Counted from the first letter of the stretch, positions 18,693-28,523 are shown. The stretch is DNA of 64,000 bases from Bacteroidota bacterium (GCA_030682255.1 JAUXOK010000028.1:248001-312000); one strand, 5' to 3'. The notes: a model not told the origin generated them from the sequence alone. Numbers and translations are program-made.

Positions 18693-20492
18693 TTGAATAC
18701 CAGAAACCAAATAGAGCGTTATATTTTTCTTCATCAAGAAAGAATTTTAAAAATCTTAAGGTTTTACATGCTTATTGCATCTTTATTAGTATTTGCAATG
18801 ATGGTATATCGCTACGGATTTAATCATTCTCAAGAAAACATAGACCTTATTCTTTTCTCAACACGTTTCTTCTATTTAATTTTCATAACCACTTTTCTCA
18901 TCAGGTTATTTATAGAAAAGGAAAAGAAAACATTCCTAGTAAATAATGCTTTTGAAGCCATATTAATCATCTTAGTAGTTTATGATGGGATTAGTTATTT
19001 TTTATTAGGACACCCAGTTTTAGAAAACTTAATTCAAAAACTCAACGTTCCCAACTACAGAGCTATTTACGATTTTTTTATTCAATTTTTCTTACTAATA
19101 TTTGTTGCAATTGAGCTGATTAAATCTATTAATACAGTTTATACTACAAAGTTAAAACCCACTACTTTATTCATCTTTTCATTCATTTTATTGATTTTTC
19201 TAGGTTCACTTTTATTGTCTTTGCCAGGGTTTAATTACACTGGAAAACCATTAGCATACATTGACGCATTATTTACTAGCACCAGTGCTTGTTGTGTAAC
19301 AGGACTAGTGGTTGAAAACACTGCGACTTTCTTTAATTTAAAAGGTCAAATCATCATTCTTTTTCTTATTCAATTAGGTGGAATTGGCATTCTAACATTT
19401 GCCTCTTTTTTTGCGAGTTTTATTAAAAAAGGCATCGGTGTTAAACATCAGTTGGCAATGAATCAATTGTTAGATTCTGAAAATTTGTCGGGTACAACGT
19501 TTTTATTGAAAAGGATTTTGATTATGACTTTTTTCATAGAGTTTGTAGGAGTTATGGGCATATATTTTTTATGGGGTGATTATCAATTTGCAAATGAAGG
19601 TGACAAAATTTATCATTCCATTTTTCATTCTATTTCTTCTTTTTGTAACGCAGGGTTTTCTACGCTAGAATTAGGGTTCGAAACACCATTGGTAAATGAA
19701 CTTTACATGCTACATATTTTCATGGGTTTTATAATCATAATGGGAGGATTGGGATTCCCAGTTATCAGAGATGTATTTTCACCCATTAAAATGCGTCAAA
19801 GATTAAAAGAGCCTTGGAAACCTTGGAGTTTAAGTACTAAGATTGCTATCTATTCGAGTTTAATACTATTGATATTTGGTACTGTTACATTTTATTTACT
19901 TCATGTGCAATACATGCCATCTGCTAAATCACCAATTGCAAAATTTGCTACTTCTTTTTTTCAATCTGTCAACACAAGAACATCAGGATTTAACAGCATC
20001 AATATGTCTGAATTGCCCAACACATTGATTATGATTTCGATGTTTTTGATGTTTATTGGCGCTTCATCTGCTTCAACTGGAGGTGGTATAAAAACCAGTA
20101 CTTTTGTAATCATGATGATAGCTGTAATTGGAACAATTAGAGGCAAAAGAGAGATGACATTAGGAAACAGAACTATTGGAGCTGAGTTAGTTTATAAAGC
20201 CTTTGCCGTAGTAGTTTTCTCTGGATTATTTGTATTAACAACTATTACAGTTTTATCATTTACAGAATATAATATCCCCTTGGCAAATATTGCTTATGAA
20301 TCTATCTCGGCTTTTGCAACTGTAGGATTAAGCACAGGTATCACCCCCAATTTAAGTACAGCTGGCAAAACAATGATAGTAATTGCTATGTTTGTAGGCA
20401 GAGTTGGTGTATTATCACTAGCCTTTTCTCTGAGTTCAAAGGCTGTGAATACCAGTTCAAAATATGCTAAAACACATTTAATGATTGGTTAA
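18693..20492 (+). CDS. TrkH/KtrB-type potassium uptake membrane subunit
   Basis: This is a 599-residue polytopic K+ transporter subunit with about ten membrane segments. Four pore-loop regions carry the filter glycines: SACCVTGLVV, SSFCNAGFST, NTRTSGFNSI and AFATVGLSTG. The translation starts at TTG (18693): the only in-frame codons after the preceding TAA are ATT and TTG, and the first ATG (residue 26) would cut the first helix. No TrkA/KtrA-like regulatory subunit is adjacent. The 3-bp gap to rfaE1 indicates one operon. Confidence 0.9.
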   Translation: MNTRNQIERYIFLHQERILKILRFYMLIASLLVFAMMVYRYGFNHSQENIDLILFSTRFFYLIFITTFLIRLFIEKEKKTFLVNNAFEAILIILVVYDGISYFLLGHPVLENLIQKLNVPNYRAIYDFFIQFFLLIFVAIELIKSINTVYTTKLKPTTLFIFSFILLIFLGSLLLSLPGFNYTGKPLAYIDALFTSTSACCVTGLVVENTATFFNLKGQIIILFLIQLGGIGILTFASFFASFIKKGIGVKHQLAMNQLLDSENLSGTTFLLKRILIMTFFIEFVGVMGIYFLWGDYQFANEGDKIYHSIFHSISSFCNAGFSTLELGFETPLVNELYMLHIFMGFIIIMGGLGFPVIRDVFSPIKMRQRLKEPWKPWSLSTKIAIYSSLILLIFGTVTFYLLHVQYMPSAKSPIAKFATSFFQSVNTRTSGFNSINMSELPNTLIMISMFLMFIGASSASTGGGIKTSTFVIMMIAVIGTIRGKREMTLGNRTIGAELVYKAFAVVVFSGLFVLTTITVLSFTEYNIPLANIAYESISAFATVGLSTGITPNLSTAGKTMIVIAMFVGRVGVLSLAFSLSSKAVNTSSKYAKTHLMIG

Positions 20493-20623
20493 TTATTATT
20501 TTCAATTTTTTTCATTGTATAGTTGGCTAAATATTAAAAAAATATTTATTTTAGCACATTGATTGAATTAATTAGTTTTAATAACATTCATTAAAACTAA
20601 AATAAATAATAATAAATTTAAAA

Positions 20624-23600
20624 ATGTTAAAGAAAAAATACATATTAATTGCTTTACTTCTTAAATCAATTTGTCCTATGGCACAGAATGGATTAATTGG
20701 AATGACTTATTCAGGAGGTGATGAATACGGCATCATTTATCAAACAAAAATTGATGGAAATAATCCAAATACAGTATATCAATTTTCAGGAAACTCTGGT
20801 GCTTTTCCATTTTACACCCAACTAACAGAAATCAATAATGGTTTGCTGATAGGCATGTCATCTCAAGGTGGGTTATTCAATCAAGGTGTTATATATACAT
20901 TTAATTCGTTTGATAGTTCATACCAAAAAATATTAGATTTTAATGGCAATAATGGTTCAGGACCTAGAGGCAGCTTAAATTGGGGTAATGACGGCTTCTT
21001 ATATGGCATGACAACTTCGGGTGGTTCAAACAATTTAGGTGTTATTTTTAAAATTGACACCTCAGATTATTCTTACACTAAACTTTTTGATTTTGATGGC
21101 ACAAATCAGGGAAGCAGTCCTTCAGGTGATTTGTGTTTATCATACAATGGATCATTTTATGGTTTAACATATCAAGGAGGTGCATTTGGGTCTGGTATTT
21201 TATTTCAATTTAACCCATCCAATAATGTATTCACTAAAAAATTAGATTTTGATGGCAACACAAATGGCAGAAATCCTTTTGGCAGCCTAATTCAAGCAAC
21301 AGATAGTTTTCTTTATGGTTTAACTTATCAAGGTGGTAGCAGCAATCTTGGACTTTTATTTCAATATGATATCCAAAAAGACTCCTTTAAATCTATGGTT
21401 GAATTTGATGGTGTCAATAAAGGCAGTAACCCACATGGAAGTTTGATAGAAACCAAAAACCAAACGTTGATGGGAAGTACTTTTTTAGGTGGAATAGATA
21501 ATGCTGGCGTACTTTTTTCATATCAAATTCAAACTCAACAATTTTCAAAAAAACAAGACTTTAGCGCATCAAAAGGCAGAAACCCATATGGCAACTTATT
21601 ATTAGCAAGCGATAATAACATCTATGGCATGGCTTTTCAGGGCGGAAACATGAATGGAGGCACTATTTATCAGTATAAAATCGATGTGGATTCTTTTCAG
21701 GTATTATATCATTTTTCAAATAAAGGCAGAAACCCTTATGGCGCTTTGATGCAAACAAAAAATGGCTCAATTTATGGTCTAACTTACAGAGGAGGGAAGG
21801 TAAATTCAGGCACTATTTTTAATTTAGATTTATCTAATAATAACATCAATTATATCAAAGATTTTAATGAAGCAGTATTAGGCAAACATCCATTTGGAAA
21901 TTTAACAAATATTTCTAAGTATGATTATTTTGGCATGACACAAAGAGGTGGCTTATCTGACCAAGGTGTTATATTTTATTACAATGCAGAGAAAAATTTA
22001 TATGAAAAAAAATTCGACTTTAATGGTTCAACATCAGGTGGATTGCCACATGGCTCATTGTGTTTAGCAAACAATAATAAACTTTATGGTCTAAGTAATA
22101 GTGGAGGTGCTTACAATTATGGGACTTTATTTGAATATGATTTTCAACAAAATATTTTCATCAAAAAAATTGATTTCGATGGCAGTAATTTTGGACGAAA
22201 TCCTTACGGAGGTTTATGCATTGGAAATGATAGTATTTTATATGGCATGACAGCCTTTGGCGGACAGGATGATTTTGGTGTTATTTTCAGTTACAACATC
22301 AATCAAAACAAATTAATCAAAATACTTGAATTTGATGACACTAGTAATGGAAGTGGCCCTTTTGGAGATTTAATCAAAGTAGATAGCCTTTATTATGGTT
22401 TAGCTTTTCAAGGAGGAAACAATCAATTAGGTGTTCTTTTTCAATTTAACCCAACAAATTCTACAACCTCTCCCCTATTTCATTTTGATGGCATTGCAAA
22501 CGGTAGTTACCCACAAGGAAATCTCGTTTTAGCAAATAATCAAAAATTATATGGATTAACTCAAACTGGAGGTGCAAATAATCAAGGTGTTTTATTTGAT
22601 TATAACATCACTAACAATTCTTTAAACAATCTATACAGTTTTAATCAAACTGATGGCAAATCACCCACCGGTAGTTTAATAGAATCTCAAGCAGGGCTAT
22701 TAGTTGGTAAAACATCAAAAGGTGGAAACGATGACCAAGGGGTTATTTTCAACTACAATTATAATCAAAATAGTTTTCTAAAAACATTTGACTTTGAAAC
22801 CATCAATGGTGCTTCTCCATTTGGCAGTTTCTCTAAGTTTTGCTTACCATCTAGAGTTGACATAAATACTACAGTTTGTGACAGTTTAATATCCGCAAGT
22901 TCTAAATATGTTTTTAAATTAAGTGGTGTTTATAATGACACTATCGACACTTATTTGGGTTGTGATAGTATTATCACTTATAATCTAAAAGTTAACAACA
23001 GCACCTTTTCTAATATCACAGTAAAAGCATGTGCTTCATACACTTCCCCAACTAACCAAACCATTGATAGCAGTGGTCAATACACGTTTAAGATTAATAA
23101 CTATTTGGGTTGCGATAGTTTTATAAATGTAGATTTAACGATCCAAAACTCCAAAAGCAACATCAATGTTTCGGTATGTGAAAATTACTTAGCTCCAAAT
23201 GGAGAAATATTGAATTCATCAGGTATATACAACATAGTAATTCCAAATCATTTAAATTGCGATAGCTTTATTACAATTAAATTAAATATCCAAAAAACAC
23301 ACAGTCAATTTATTGTTGAAAGCTGTGATTTTTACATTGCACCTGATGGCAAAATACACGACACATCAGGTCGAATCGTTGCTACAATTCCTAACAAAGT
23401 ACTTTGTGATAGCATAATAACAATAGATTTAGAAATCATTAAAAACGACATCTCAGTAGTTCAAAATGACAATACACTTGAAGCTGAAATTAACGGTGCT
23501 ATTTACCAATGGATAGATTGTAACAATGGTTTTAATTGGATTGAAAACGAAACCAAAAAAACCTTCACTGCAGAAGCAAATGGCAGATACGCTGTAATCA

Positions 23601-23893
23601 TTAAAAAAAACAACTGCACTGACACTTCAACTTGCTATTTGGTCAATAATTTAAACTTAAATCAACAATCAATAAAGAAATCAATTAAGATATTTCCCAA
23701 TCCAAGCAATGGAATCTTTCACATTCAATCAGATGTCTTATTTAAATTTGAAATAAAAGATGCAGTGGGTAAAACCATTCAGTCCATTTCTTCAAATGAA
23801 TTGGAAACAACAGTTAAATTAAAACATGGCATTTACTTTATTCTTATCAAAACTCAACATGGAGAAATTATAGAGAAGTTAATTGTTTGGTAA
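20624..23893 (+). CDS. Large secreted GloVer-repeat protein with type IX secretion sorting domain
   Basis: This 1089-residue secreted protein follows a signal peptide (ILIALLLKSICPMAQ). From about residue 20 to 735 it consists of repeats of about 50 residues built on YGLTYQGG ... GVLFQF ... DFDG ... GxxPxGxL, the Gloeobacter/Verrucomicrobia (GloVer, TIGR03803) repeat, likely a beta-propeller-like array. A second series of four Cys-containing repeats follows (LGCDSIITYNLKV type, about 740-935). The last about 72 residues (KIFPNPSNGIFHI ... GIYFILIKTQHGEIIEKLIVW) are a type A sorting domain for the type IX secretion system. Its ligand or role is unknown. It has its own transcription unit. Confidence 0.9.
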   Translation: MLKKKYILIALLLKSICPMAQNGLIGMTYSGGDEYGIIYQTKIDGNNPNTVYQFSGNSGAFPFYTQLTEINNGLLIGMSSQGGLFNQGVIYTFNSFDSSYQKILDFNGNNGSGPRGSLNWGNDGFLYGMTTSGGSNNLGVIFKIDTSDYSYTKLFDFDGTNQGSSPSGDLCLSYNGSFYGLTYQGGAFGSGILFQFNPSNNVFTKKLDFDGNTNGRNPFGSLIQATDSFLYGLTYQGGSSNLGLLFQYDIQKDSFKSMVEFDGVNKGSNPHGSLIETKNQTLMGSTFLGGIDNAGVLFSYQIQTQQFSKKQDFSASKGRNPYGNLLLASDNNIYGMAFQGGNMNGGTIYQYKIDVDSFQVLYHFSNKGRNPYGALMQTKNGSIYGLTYRGGKVNSGTIFNLDLSNNNINYIKDFNEAVLGKHPFGNLTNISKYDYFGMTQRGGLSDQGVIFYYNAEKNLYEKKFDFNGSTSGGLPHGSLCLANNNKLYGLSNSGGAYNYGTLFEYDFQQNIFIKKIDFDGSNFGRNPYGGLCIGNDSILYGMTAFGGQDDFGVIFSYNINQNKLIKILEFDDTSNGSGPFGDLIKVDSLYYGLAFQGGNNQLGVLFQFNPTNSTTSPLFHFDGIANGSYPQGNLVLANNQKLYGLTQTGGANNQGVLFDYNITNNSLNNLYSFNQTDGKSPTGSLIESQAGLLVGKTSKGGNDDQGVIFNYNYNQNSFLKTFDFETINGASPFGSFSKFCLPSRVDINTTVCDSLISASSKYVFKLSGVYNDTIDTYLGCDSIITYNLKVNNSTFSNITVKACASYTSPTNQTIDSSGQYTFKINNYLGCDSFINVDLTIQNSKSNINVSVCENYLAPNGEILNSSGIYNIVIPNHLNCDSFITIKLNIQKTHSQFIVESCDFYIAPDGKIHDTSGRIVATIPNKVLCDSIITIDLEIIKNDISVVQNDNTLEAEINGAIYQWIDCNNGFNWIENETKKTFTAEANGRYAVIIKKNNCTDTSTCYLVNNLNLNQQSIKKSIKIFPNPSNGIFHIQSDVLFKFEIKDAVGKTIQSISSNELETTVKLKHGIYFILIKTQHGEIIEKLIVW

Positions 23894-23953
23894 TTGGCAA
23901 TGAAAATATTTGCTTTTTAAAAATTTGAACCATAACCTTAAAGATTTCTATTA

Positions 23954-23990
23954 CCCCACAAGTTTTGGACTTGATCCAGTGACCCTCTTA
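23954..23990 (-). repeat. Decayed tRNA-Val fragment next to the tRNA gene
   Basis: Positions 23971-23987 differ at only about two of 18 positions from the T-arm/variable-loop part of the intact tRNA-Val (24069-24086), including the identical 13-mer CCAGTGACCCTCT. Just before it, CCCCACAAGTT (23954-23964) is the exact inverse of AACTTGTGGGG at the tRNA 3' flank (24048-24058). This looks like a duplicated and decayed tRNA end, as integration events leave. No integrase is nearby. Confidence 0.55.
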
Positions 23991-24020
23991 CAAATCTATA
24001 ACGAGAAAAGAAAAAGCATT

Positions 24021-24047
24021 AAAAAAACCGCCAAAGGACGGTTTTTT
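24021..24047 (-). terminator. Rho-independent terminator after tRNA-Val
   Basis: On the minus strand AAAAAACCG-TCC-TTT-GGC-GGTTTTTTT forms a short GC stem flanked by A and T runs, 7 bp beyond the tRNA 3' end. Confidence 0.75.
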
Positions 24048-24053
24048 AACTTG

Positions 24054-24128
24054 TGGGGGCTACTGGGTTCGAACCAGTGACCCTCTGCTTGTAAGGCAGA
24101 TGCTCTGAACCAGCTGAGCTAAGCCCCC
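24054..24128 (-). tRNA. tRNA-Val (anticodon TAC)
   Basis: The minus strand folds into a full cloverleaf. The acceptor GGGGGCT pairs with AGCCCCC and has discriminator A. The D-arm is GCTCAGCTGGTTCAGAGC, the anticodon stem TCTGC/GCAGA has loop CTTACAA (anticodon TAC), and the T-arm is CACTGGTTCGAACCCAGT-like. The 3' CCA is not encoded: the bases after the discriminator read CAAG. Confidence 0.95.
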
Positions 24129-24231
24129 TTAGTGTTTTTTAAGGACTGCAAAAATAGAACTTGTTTTGGAATTTGCAAATAAATTTGTGGTTTTTTTTAA
24201 ATTTGTTGGCAAACCCTTGTTAAACATAAGT

Positions 24232-26220
24232 TCAACTTAGGATTTGATAGGCAAAAAAGCTCATCAAATAGGCAAAACCCGTCATGTAAACAAACTGCAC
24301 AATGGGCCATTTGATGCTTCGGGTTTCTCTGTATGTAATGGCAAGAGTGCTCATACATTGCATCGCGAAAGCATAAAAAAGTAATAATGAAACGATTGTT
24401 GCCAAATTATAAACAGGCGTTATTTTATCTGCTCTGTATTGTTGAGCAAGCACATCACTGATGGATTTTTCATCGTCAACATCTTTGATACTATAAATAG
24501 TGGCTATTGTGCCAACAAAAATCTCTCTAGCTGCAAAACTCGTTATCAATGCAATGCCAATTTTCCAATCATAGCCCAATGGTCGAATAGCAGGTTCGAT
24601 GGCTTTTCCCATAATGCCAGCATAACTCGCTTCCAATTTTTCGCTTTTCATTAAACTTTCTTTATCCTCATATTGATAATTGCTATATTTTAGTTCTATG
24701 GATTCAAATTTATCAGAGGGACCATAACTGGCTAAAAACCACAATACAATACTTACCATTAAAATAATTTTTCCTGCATTAAACACAAAATCGTATGTTT
24801 TATTTTTGATTGTAATGGCTACATTTCTCAAACTTGGCAACCTATAATCGGGCATTTCTAAAATAAAAAAGCTCTTTTCTTTTTGTTGTAAAATGTATTT
24901 AAATAGTAATGAGAAAAGCAATACTGCAATAAATCCTGCGAGATACAAACCTAATAAAATCAATCCTCTGATATCTATAAATTGCTTGTTATTTTTGATT
25001 AACAAACTAACTAAAAGTGTATAAACGGGCAATCTGGCAGAACAACCCATTAAGGGTGTAACCAATATGGTAATTAATCTGTCTTTTTTGTTTTCAATAT
25101 TCCGAGCTGCCATTATAGAAGGAATTGCACATGCCATGCCTCCAATTAATGGTACAATCGATTTGCCATTCAATCCAAACTGTCGCATCAAACGATCGTT
25201 TATAAAACTTACCCTGGTCATGTATCCACTTTCTTCCAAAATTGAAAGAAACATAAACAAGAAAACAATTTGAGGTAAAAATACCACAACACCACTTATA
25301 CCAGGAATGACGCCTTCGGTTATCAAAGAATTAATAGTCCCCGCTGGAATTAAATGATTAACACCTTCTGCTAAAAAACTAAAAAAGTATTCTATCCAAG
25401 ACATCGGGTATTCAGCAAATTTGAAAATAAACTGAAAAATAACAAACAAGGTTAAAAAGAAAACCAAGAAACCATAAACAGGATGCAACAAAATTTTATC
25501 AATCTGTTTAGTCTTGTTTTTTATTTTCTGAACATTATTCTGTTGGCATTGATTAACTATTTCCTGAATAATTTGATGTCTTTGCTCGGTTTCTTGTGTT
25601 ATTTCATTAAATGAATCTTCGCTAAAATTTGCTATGTTATTAATTCTATCTATCACCAATTGATGATATGGAACAGTTTGATGAGTTAATAAGTCAGAAT
25701 AGTTTTTTTGGTAAGATGTTTCCGTTTTGTATATGACATTTTTAAGTTGCTCAATGCCTTTTTTTTCACGGGAGTTTAATGGAATAATAAGTACACCAAG
25801 TTCTAAAGACAATTTTTCTAAATCAATATAAATGCCTTTGTCTTCGGCTACATCCATCATATTGAGCGCCAAAACTGTTGGTTTATTTAAATCAGCAATT
25901 TGCGTAAACAACAATAAATTGCGTTGTAAATTGCTGGCATCAGCCACATAAATAACTAAGTCAACTGTTTCGTTAAGATTGTCTAACAAATGTTTAACTG
26001 CAATATTTTCGTCCTCCCCTTTTGGATAAATACTGTATGTGCCAGGTAAATCTGTTATGGTTATTTGAAGATCATTGATTAAAAATTTTCCGGTTTTTTT
26101 ATCAATTGTTGTTCCAGGCAAGTTGCTTATTTTTTGATTCAAGCCTGTCAAAATATTAAAAAGAGTGGATTTTCCGCTATTGGGATTCCCTACCAATGCT
26201 ATGTGTTTGGTTCTACTCAT
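24232..26220 (-). CDS. feoB: Ferrous iron transporter FeoB
   Basis: This 662-residue inner-membrane Fe2+ transporter has an N-terminal small GTPase domain: G1 GNPNSGKST (about 11-19), G3 DLPGTYSIYP, G4 NMMD. A helical spacer and two Gate regions follow (GVVVFLPQIVFLFMFLSILEESGYM and TSFAAREIFVGTIATIY), with about eight membrane helices. The length is somewhat short but all domains are present. feoA lies 4 bp upstream on the same strand. No FeoC or Fur box was recognised. Confidence 0.97.
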   Translation of the reverse strand: MSRTKHIALVGNPNSGKSTLFNILTGLNQKISNLPGTTIDKKTGKFLINDLQITITDLPGTYSIYPKGEDENIAVKHLLDNLNETVDLVIYVADASNLQRNLLLFTQIADLNKPTVLALNMMDVAEDKGIYIDLEKLSLELGVLIIPLNSREKKGIEQLKNVIYKTETSYQKNYSDLLTHQTVPYHQLVIDRINNIANFSEDSFNEITQETEQRHQIIQEIVNQCQQNNVQKIKNKTKQIDKILLHPVYGFLVFFLTLFVIFQFIFKFAEYPMSWIEYFFSFLAEGVNHLIPAGTINSLITEGVIPGISGVVVFLPQIVFLFMFLSILEESGYMTRVSFINDRLMRQFGLNGKSIVPLIGGMACAIPSIMAARNIENKKDRLITILVTPLMGCSARLPVYTLLVSLLIKNNKQFIDIRGLILLGLYLAGFIAVLLFSLLFKYILQQKEKSFFILEMPDYRLPSLRNVAITIKNKTYDFVFNAGKIILMVSIVLWFLASYGPSDKFESIELKYSNYQYEDKESLMKSEKLEASYAGIMGKAIEPAIRPLGYDWKIGIALITSFAAREIFVGTIATIYSIKDVDDEKSISDVLAQQYRADKITPVYNLATIVSLLLFYAFAMQCMSTLAITYRETRSIKWPIVQFVYMTGFAYLMSFFAYQILS

Positions 26221-26224
26221 TTTA

Positions 26225-26449
26225 TTAATCTTGTGTTTGCACTTGAATTAAAGAGGCTTCATCATGCCTAAGTCCTAAAATATAGCCCCCAATATCAAAT
26301 GCAATGGGATCACCCAGAGGCGAGTTATACAAACGCGTAATTTCACTTCCTTTAAAACATCCCATTTCAATCAATTTGATTTGAAATTTACCAGAACTAA
26401 CATCAGTTATTTTTGCTTTTTCACCATCCTTTAAATCTACAGCTTTCAT
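26225..26449 (-). CDS. feoA: Ferrous iron transport accessory protein FeoA
   Basis: This 74-residue SH3-like protein starts the feoAB operon and ends 4 bp before feoB. Family pattern: GEKAKITDV, LIEMGCFKGSEITRLYNSPLGDPIAFDIGGYILGLRHDEA. FeoA interacts with FeoB in the cytoplasm and is needed for Fe2+ uptake. The short divergent region (26450-26524) to the alkD-like gene must carry its promoter. Confidence 0.95.
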   Translation of the reverse strand: MKAVDLKDGEKAKITDVSSGKFQIKLIEMGCFKGSEITRLYNSPLGDPIAFDIGGYILGLRHDEASLIQVQTQD

Positions 26450-26524
26450 TTTTAAAAAGAGTTCGCAATTTAGAGTATTTCTAAATAATAATATACAATT
26501 AATACATGATTTTTGTCATTGAAT

Positions 26525-27205
26525 ATGAAAAAAAATGAATTAGAGGGTGCATTTAAAGAATCATTTGAAGCAGCTAGTAATGTTACAAAAGCAGAGCAAA
26601 TGTCGGCATACATGCGAAATCAATTTGAATTTTATGGTATTCCAATGCCTAAAAGAGTTGAGATTAGTCAAGATTTGATTAAGAAATATCCTTTAAAAAA
26701 CTTTAATGATTGCAAAGAATTTGTATCAGCATGTTTTGAAAATGAGCAAAGAGAATGGCAATACACCGGCTTGTGGGTCATGATAAAATACGAAAAATTG
26801 TGGGATGAAAGCATTCTAGAATTTGCCGAAAATTTAGTAACCATAAAAAGTTGGTGGGATACAGTAGATACAATTGCGCCAAACTGCATAGGTCGCTATC
26901 TTTTAAAACACCCTGAACTTCAAGAAGCATTCGTAAAAAAATGGATAGTCTCAGAAAATATGTGGATGAACCGAGTTGCTATCATTCATCAATTGCTATA
27001 TAAAGAAAAAACCAACTTAGATATTCTTAAAAATGTTATACAAAATTTTAATCTATCGAATGAATTTTTTATTCAGAAAGCCATTGGGTGGGCGTTGCGA
27101 CAGCTATCTAAAACCAATCAAAAAGCAGTAATTAATATTGTCAAAACAATTCCTTTGAAACCATTGAGTAAAAGAGAAGCAATAAAATATATTGAATTTA
27201 CTTAA
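26525..27205 (+). CDS. DNA alkylation repair protein, AlkD-like HEAT-repeat glycosylase
   Basis: This is a 226-residue helical-repeat protein. Features of the AlkC/AlkD family are QFEFYGIPMPKRVEIS, EWQYTGLWVMIKYEKLW, KSWWDTVDTIAP and FFIQKAIGWALRQLSK. The WWDTVD segment supplies the conserved tryptophan and aspartate that flank the extruded base in AlkD. It would excise bulky N3- or N7-alkylpurines. The ATG at 26525 is preferred over an in-frame TTG four codons upstream. Confidence 0.9.
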   Translation: MKKNELEGAFKESFEAASNVTKAEQMSAYMRNQFEFYGIPMPKRVEISQDLIKKYPLKNFNDCKEFVSACFENEQREWQYTGLWVMIKYEKLWDESILEFAENLVTIKSWWDTVDTIAPNCIGRYLLKHPELQEAFVKKWIVSENMWMNRVAIIHQLLYKEKTNLDILKNVIQNFNLSNEFFIQKAIGWALRQLSKTNQKAVINIVKTIPLKPLSKREAIKYIEFT

Positions 27206-27228
27206 AAATTCGTTTAATTTGTAAAATA

Positions 27229-27693
27229 ATGAAAAAAATTGAAGAAGAGATTCAACAAACCAAATTTGGCACCTCGCATGAAAAAGCGATTATCAACATT
27301 ATATTTACGGCAAATTATATTCAAGATAAGTTCAAAAGTGAGTTTAAAAAATTTGACATCACACTACCTCAATACAATGTTTTAAGAATTCTAAAAGGCA
27401 AAAAAGGCGAACATGCAACTTGTGGACTCATCAAAAACGTGATGTTAGATAAAAATCCAGACGTAACAAGATTGTGTGATAAATTATACGAAAAACAATA
27501 CATCCATCGCAATTTAAACCCAGATAACAGAAGAGAAGTTTTATTATCTATATCCAATAATGGCTTAAAATTAATTGATGAAATAAGTCCACTTTTCGAG
27601 TCCATTTATCAGCACTTATTTGAAATTTCAGAAAATGATATGTTGCAATTATCCGATCATTTAGATTTAGTTAGAGACAAAATCAAACAATAA
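27229..27693 (+). CDS. MarR-family transcriptional regulator
   Basis: This is a 154-residue winged-helix protein. The DNA-recognition part is visible as ITLPQYNVLRILKG, then NVMLDKNPDVTRLCDKLYEKQYIHRNLNPDNRREVLLSISNNG, the usual MarR wing with the DxR...V.L motif. It acts as a dimer and typically represses genes close by. Neighbours are the alkD-like gene (23 bp upstream) and a DUF4197 lipoprotein downstream. The inducer is unknown. Confidence 0.9.
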   Translation: MKKIEEEIQQTKFGTSHEKAIINIIFTANYIQDKFKSEFKKFDITLPQYNVLRILKGKKGEHATCGLIKNVMLDKNPDVTRLCDKLYEKQYIHRNLNPDNRREVLLSISNNGLKLIDEISPLFESIYQHLFEISENDMLQLSDHLDLVRDKIKQ

Positions 27694-27731
27694 GTTTTGG
27701 TATAATATTTGATATTCAGACTTTATATAAC

Positions 27732-28445
27732 ATGAAAAAATTAATTTATTCAAGCATTTTTTGCTTAAGTCTCGCATCTTGCGATGTATTACACACAGTG
27801 GCTAAAGACGTTTTATCTATTCCCACAACCGAAGAAGCTGCAGGCGGATTAAAAGACGCTTTAAAACAAGGTTTTTCCAAAGGAACAGATTTACTCTCTA
27901 TGCGTGGCGCTTTTGGTAAAAACAATTTAATTAAAATATTATTACCCGAAGAAGCACAAACTGTTGCTAACAAACTAAGCGATATTGGCATGGAAAAACA
28001 AGTAAATAGTGTTATCGAAAAACTGAATGAAGGAGCTGAAGATGCCGTTGGAACAGCCAAACCAATATTTGTAAGTGCCATTACTAACATGAGTTTCACA
28101 GATGCAATGGGTATTCTAACAGGTGGAAAAGGTTCGGCTACAAAGTACCTTAAAGAAACTACTACAAATTCATTGATAGCCTCTTTTTCGCCTAAAATCA
28201 AAAGTTCATTGGATCAAGTAGGTGTTACAAGAAATTGGTCTGATTTAGTAAACACATACAACATGATTCCATTCATCAAAAAAATGAATCCTGATTTAAA
28301 TGCCCATGTAACTGAAAAGGCATTGTTCACCCTATTTAATAAAGTAGAAGAAGAAGAAAATAAAATCAGAGAAAATCCAATTTTGAGAAGCACTGATTTA
28401 ATGAAAAAAGCATTTGCTTATGCTGACACTCAAATTAAAAAATAA
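27732..28445 (+). CDS. DUF4197 family lipoprotein
   Basis: This 237-residue exported protein has a lipoprotein signal (FCLSLASCDV, Cys about 18). The mature part matches the DUF4197 pattern: GGLKDALKQGFSKGTDLL, IKILLPEEAQTVANKL, MSFTDAMGILTGGKGSATKYLKETT, FSPKIKSSLDQVGVTRNW. The family is helical, periplasmic or outer-membrane anchored, and without known function. A strong hairpin terminator follows 13 bp after the stop. Confidence 0.88.
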   Translation: MKKLIYSSIFCLSLASCDVLHTVAKDVLSIPTTEEAAGGLKDALKQGFSKGTDLLSMRGAFGKNNLIKILLPEEAQTVANKLSDIGMEKQVNSVIEKLNEGAEDAVGTAKPIFVSAITNMSFTDAMGILTGGKGSATKYLKETTTNSLIASFSPKIKSSLDQVGVTRNWSDLVNTYNMIPFIKKMNPDLNAHVTEKALFTLFNKVEEEENKIRENPILRSTDLMKKAFAYADTQIKK

Positions 28446-28458
28446 ACAATTATATTTT

Positions 28459-28490
28459 AAAAAAAAGCGCAATGATTGCGCTTTTTTTTT
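28459..28490 (+). terminator. Rho-independent terminator after the DUF4197 gene
   Basis: AAAAAAAGCGCAAT-GATT-GCGCTTTTTTTTT: a 6-7 bp stem centred on GCGCAA with A and T tracts, just after the DUF4197 stop codon. Confidence 0.85.
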
Positions 28491-28523
28491 GCAAAGTTTT
28501 TAAGCGATTCAAAAAATAAAACT

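Noticed and set aside
20900-22850. Regular repeats in DNA that might suggest a CRISPR array
   Set aside because: The repeats are degenerate, in frame, about 150 bp apart and encode the GloVer protein repeats; no identical repeat-spacer pattern exists.
27746-28201. 151-codon open frame on the minus strand opposite the DUF4197 gene
   Set aside because: Antisense shadow of a gene with signal peptide, family match and terminator on the plus strand.
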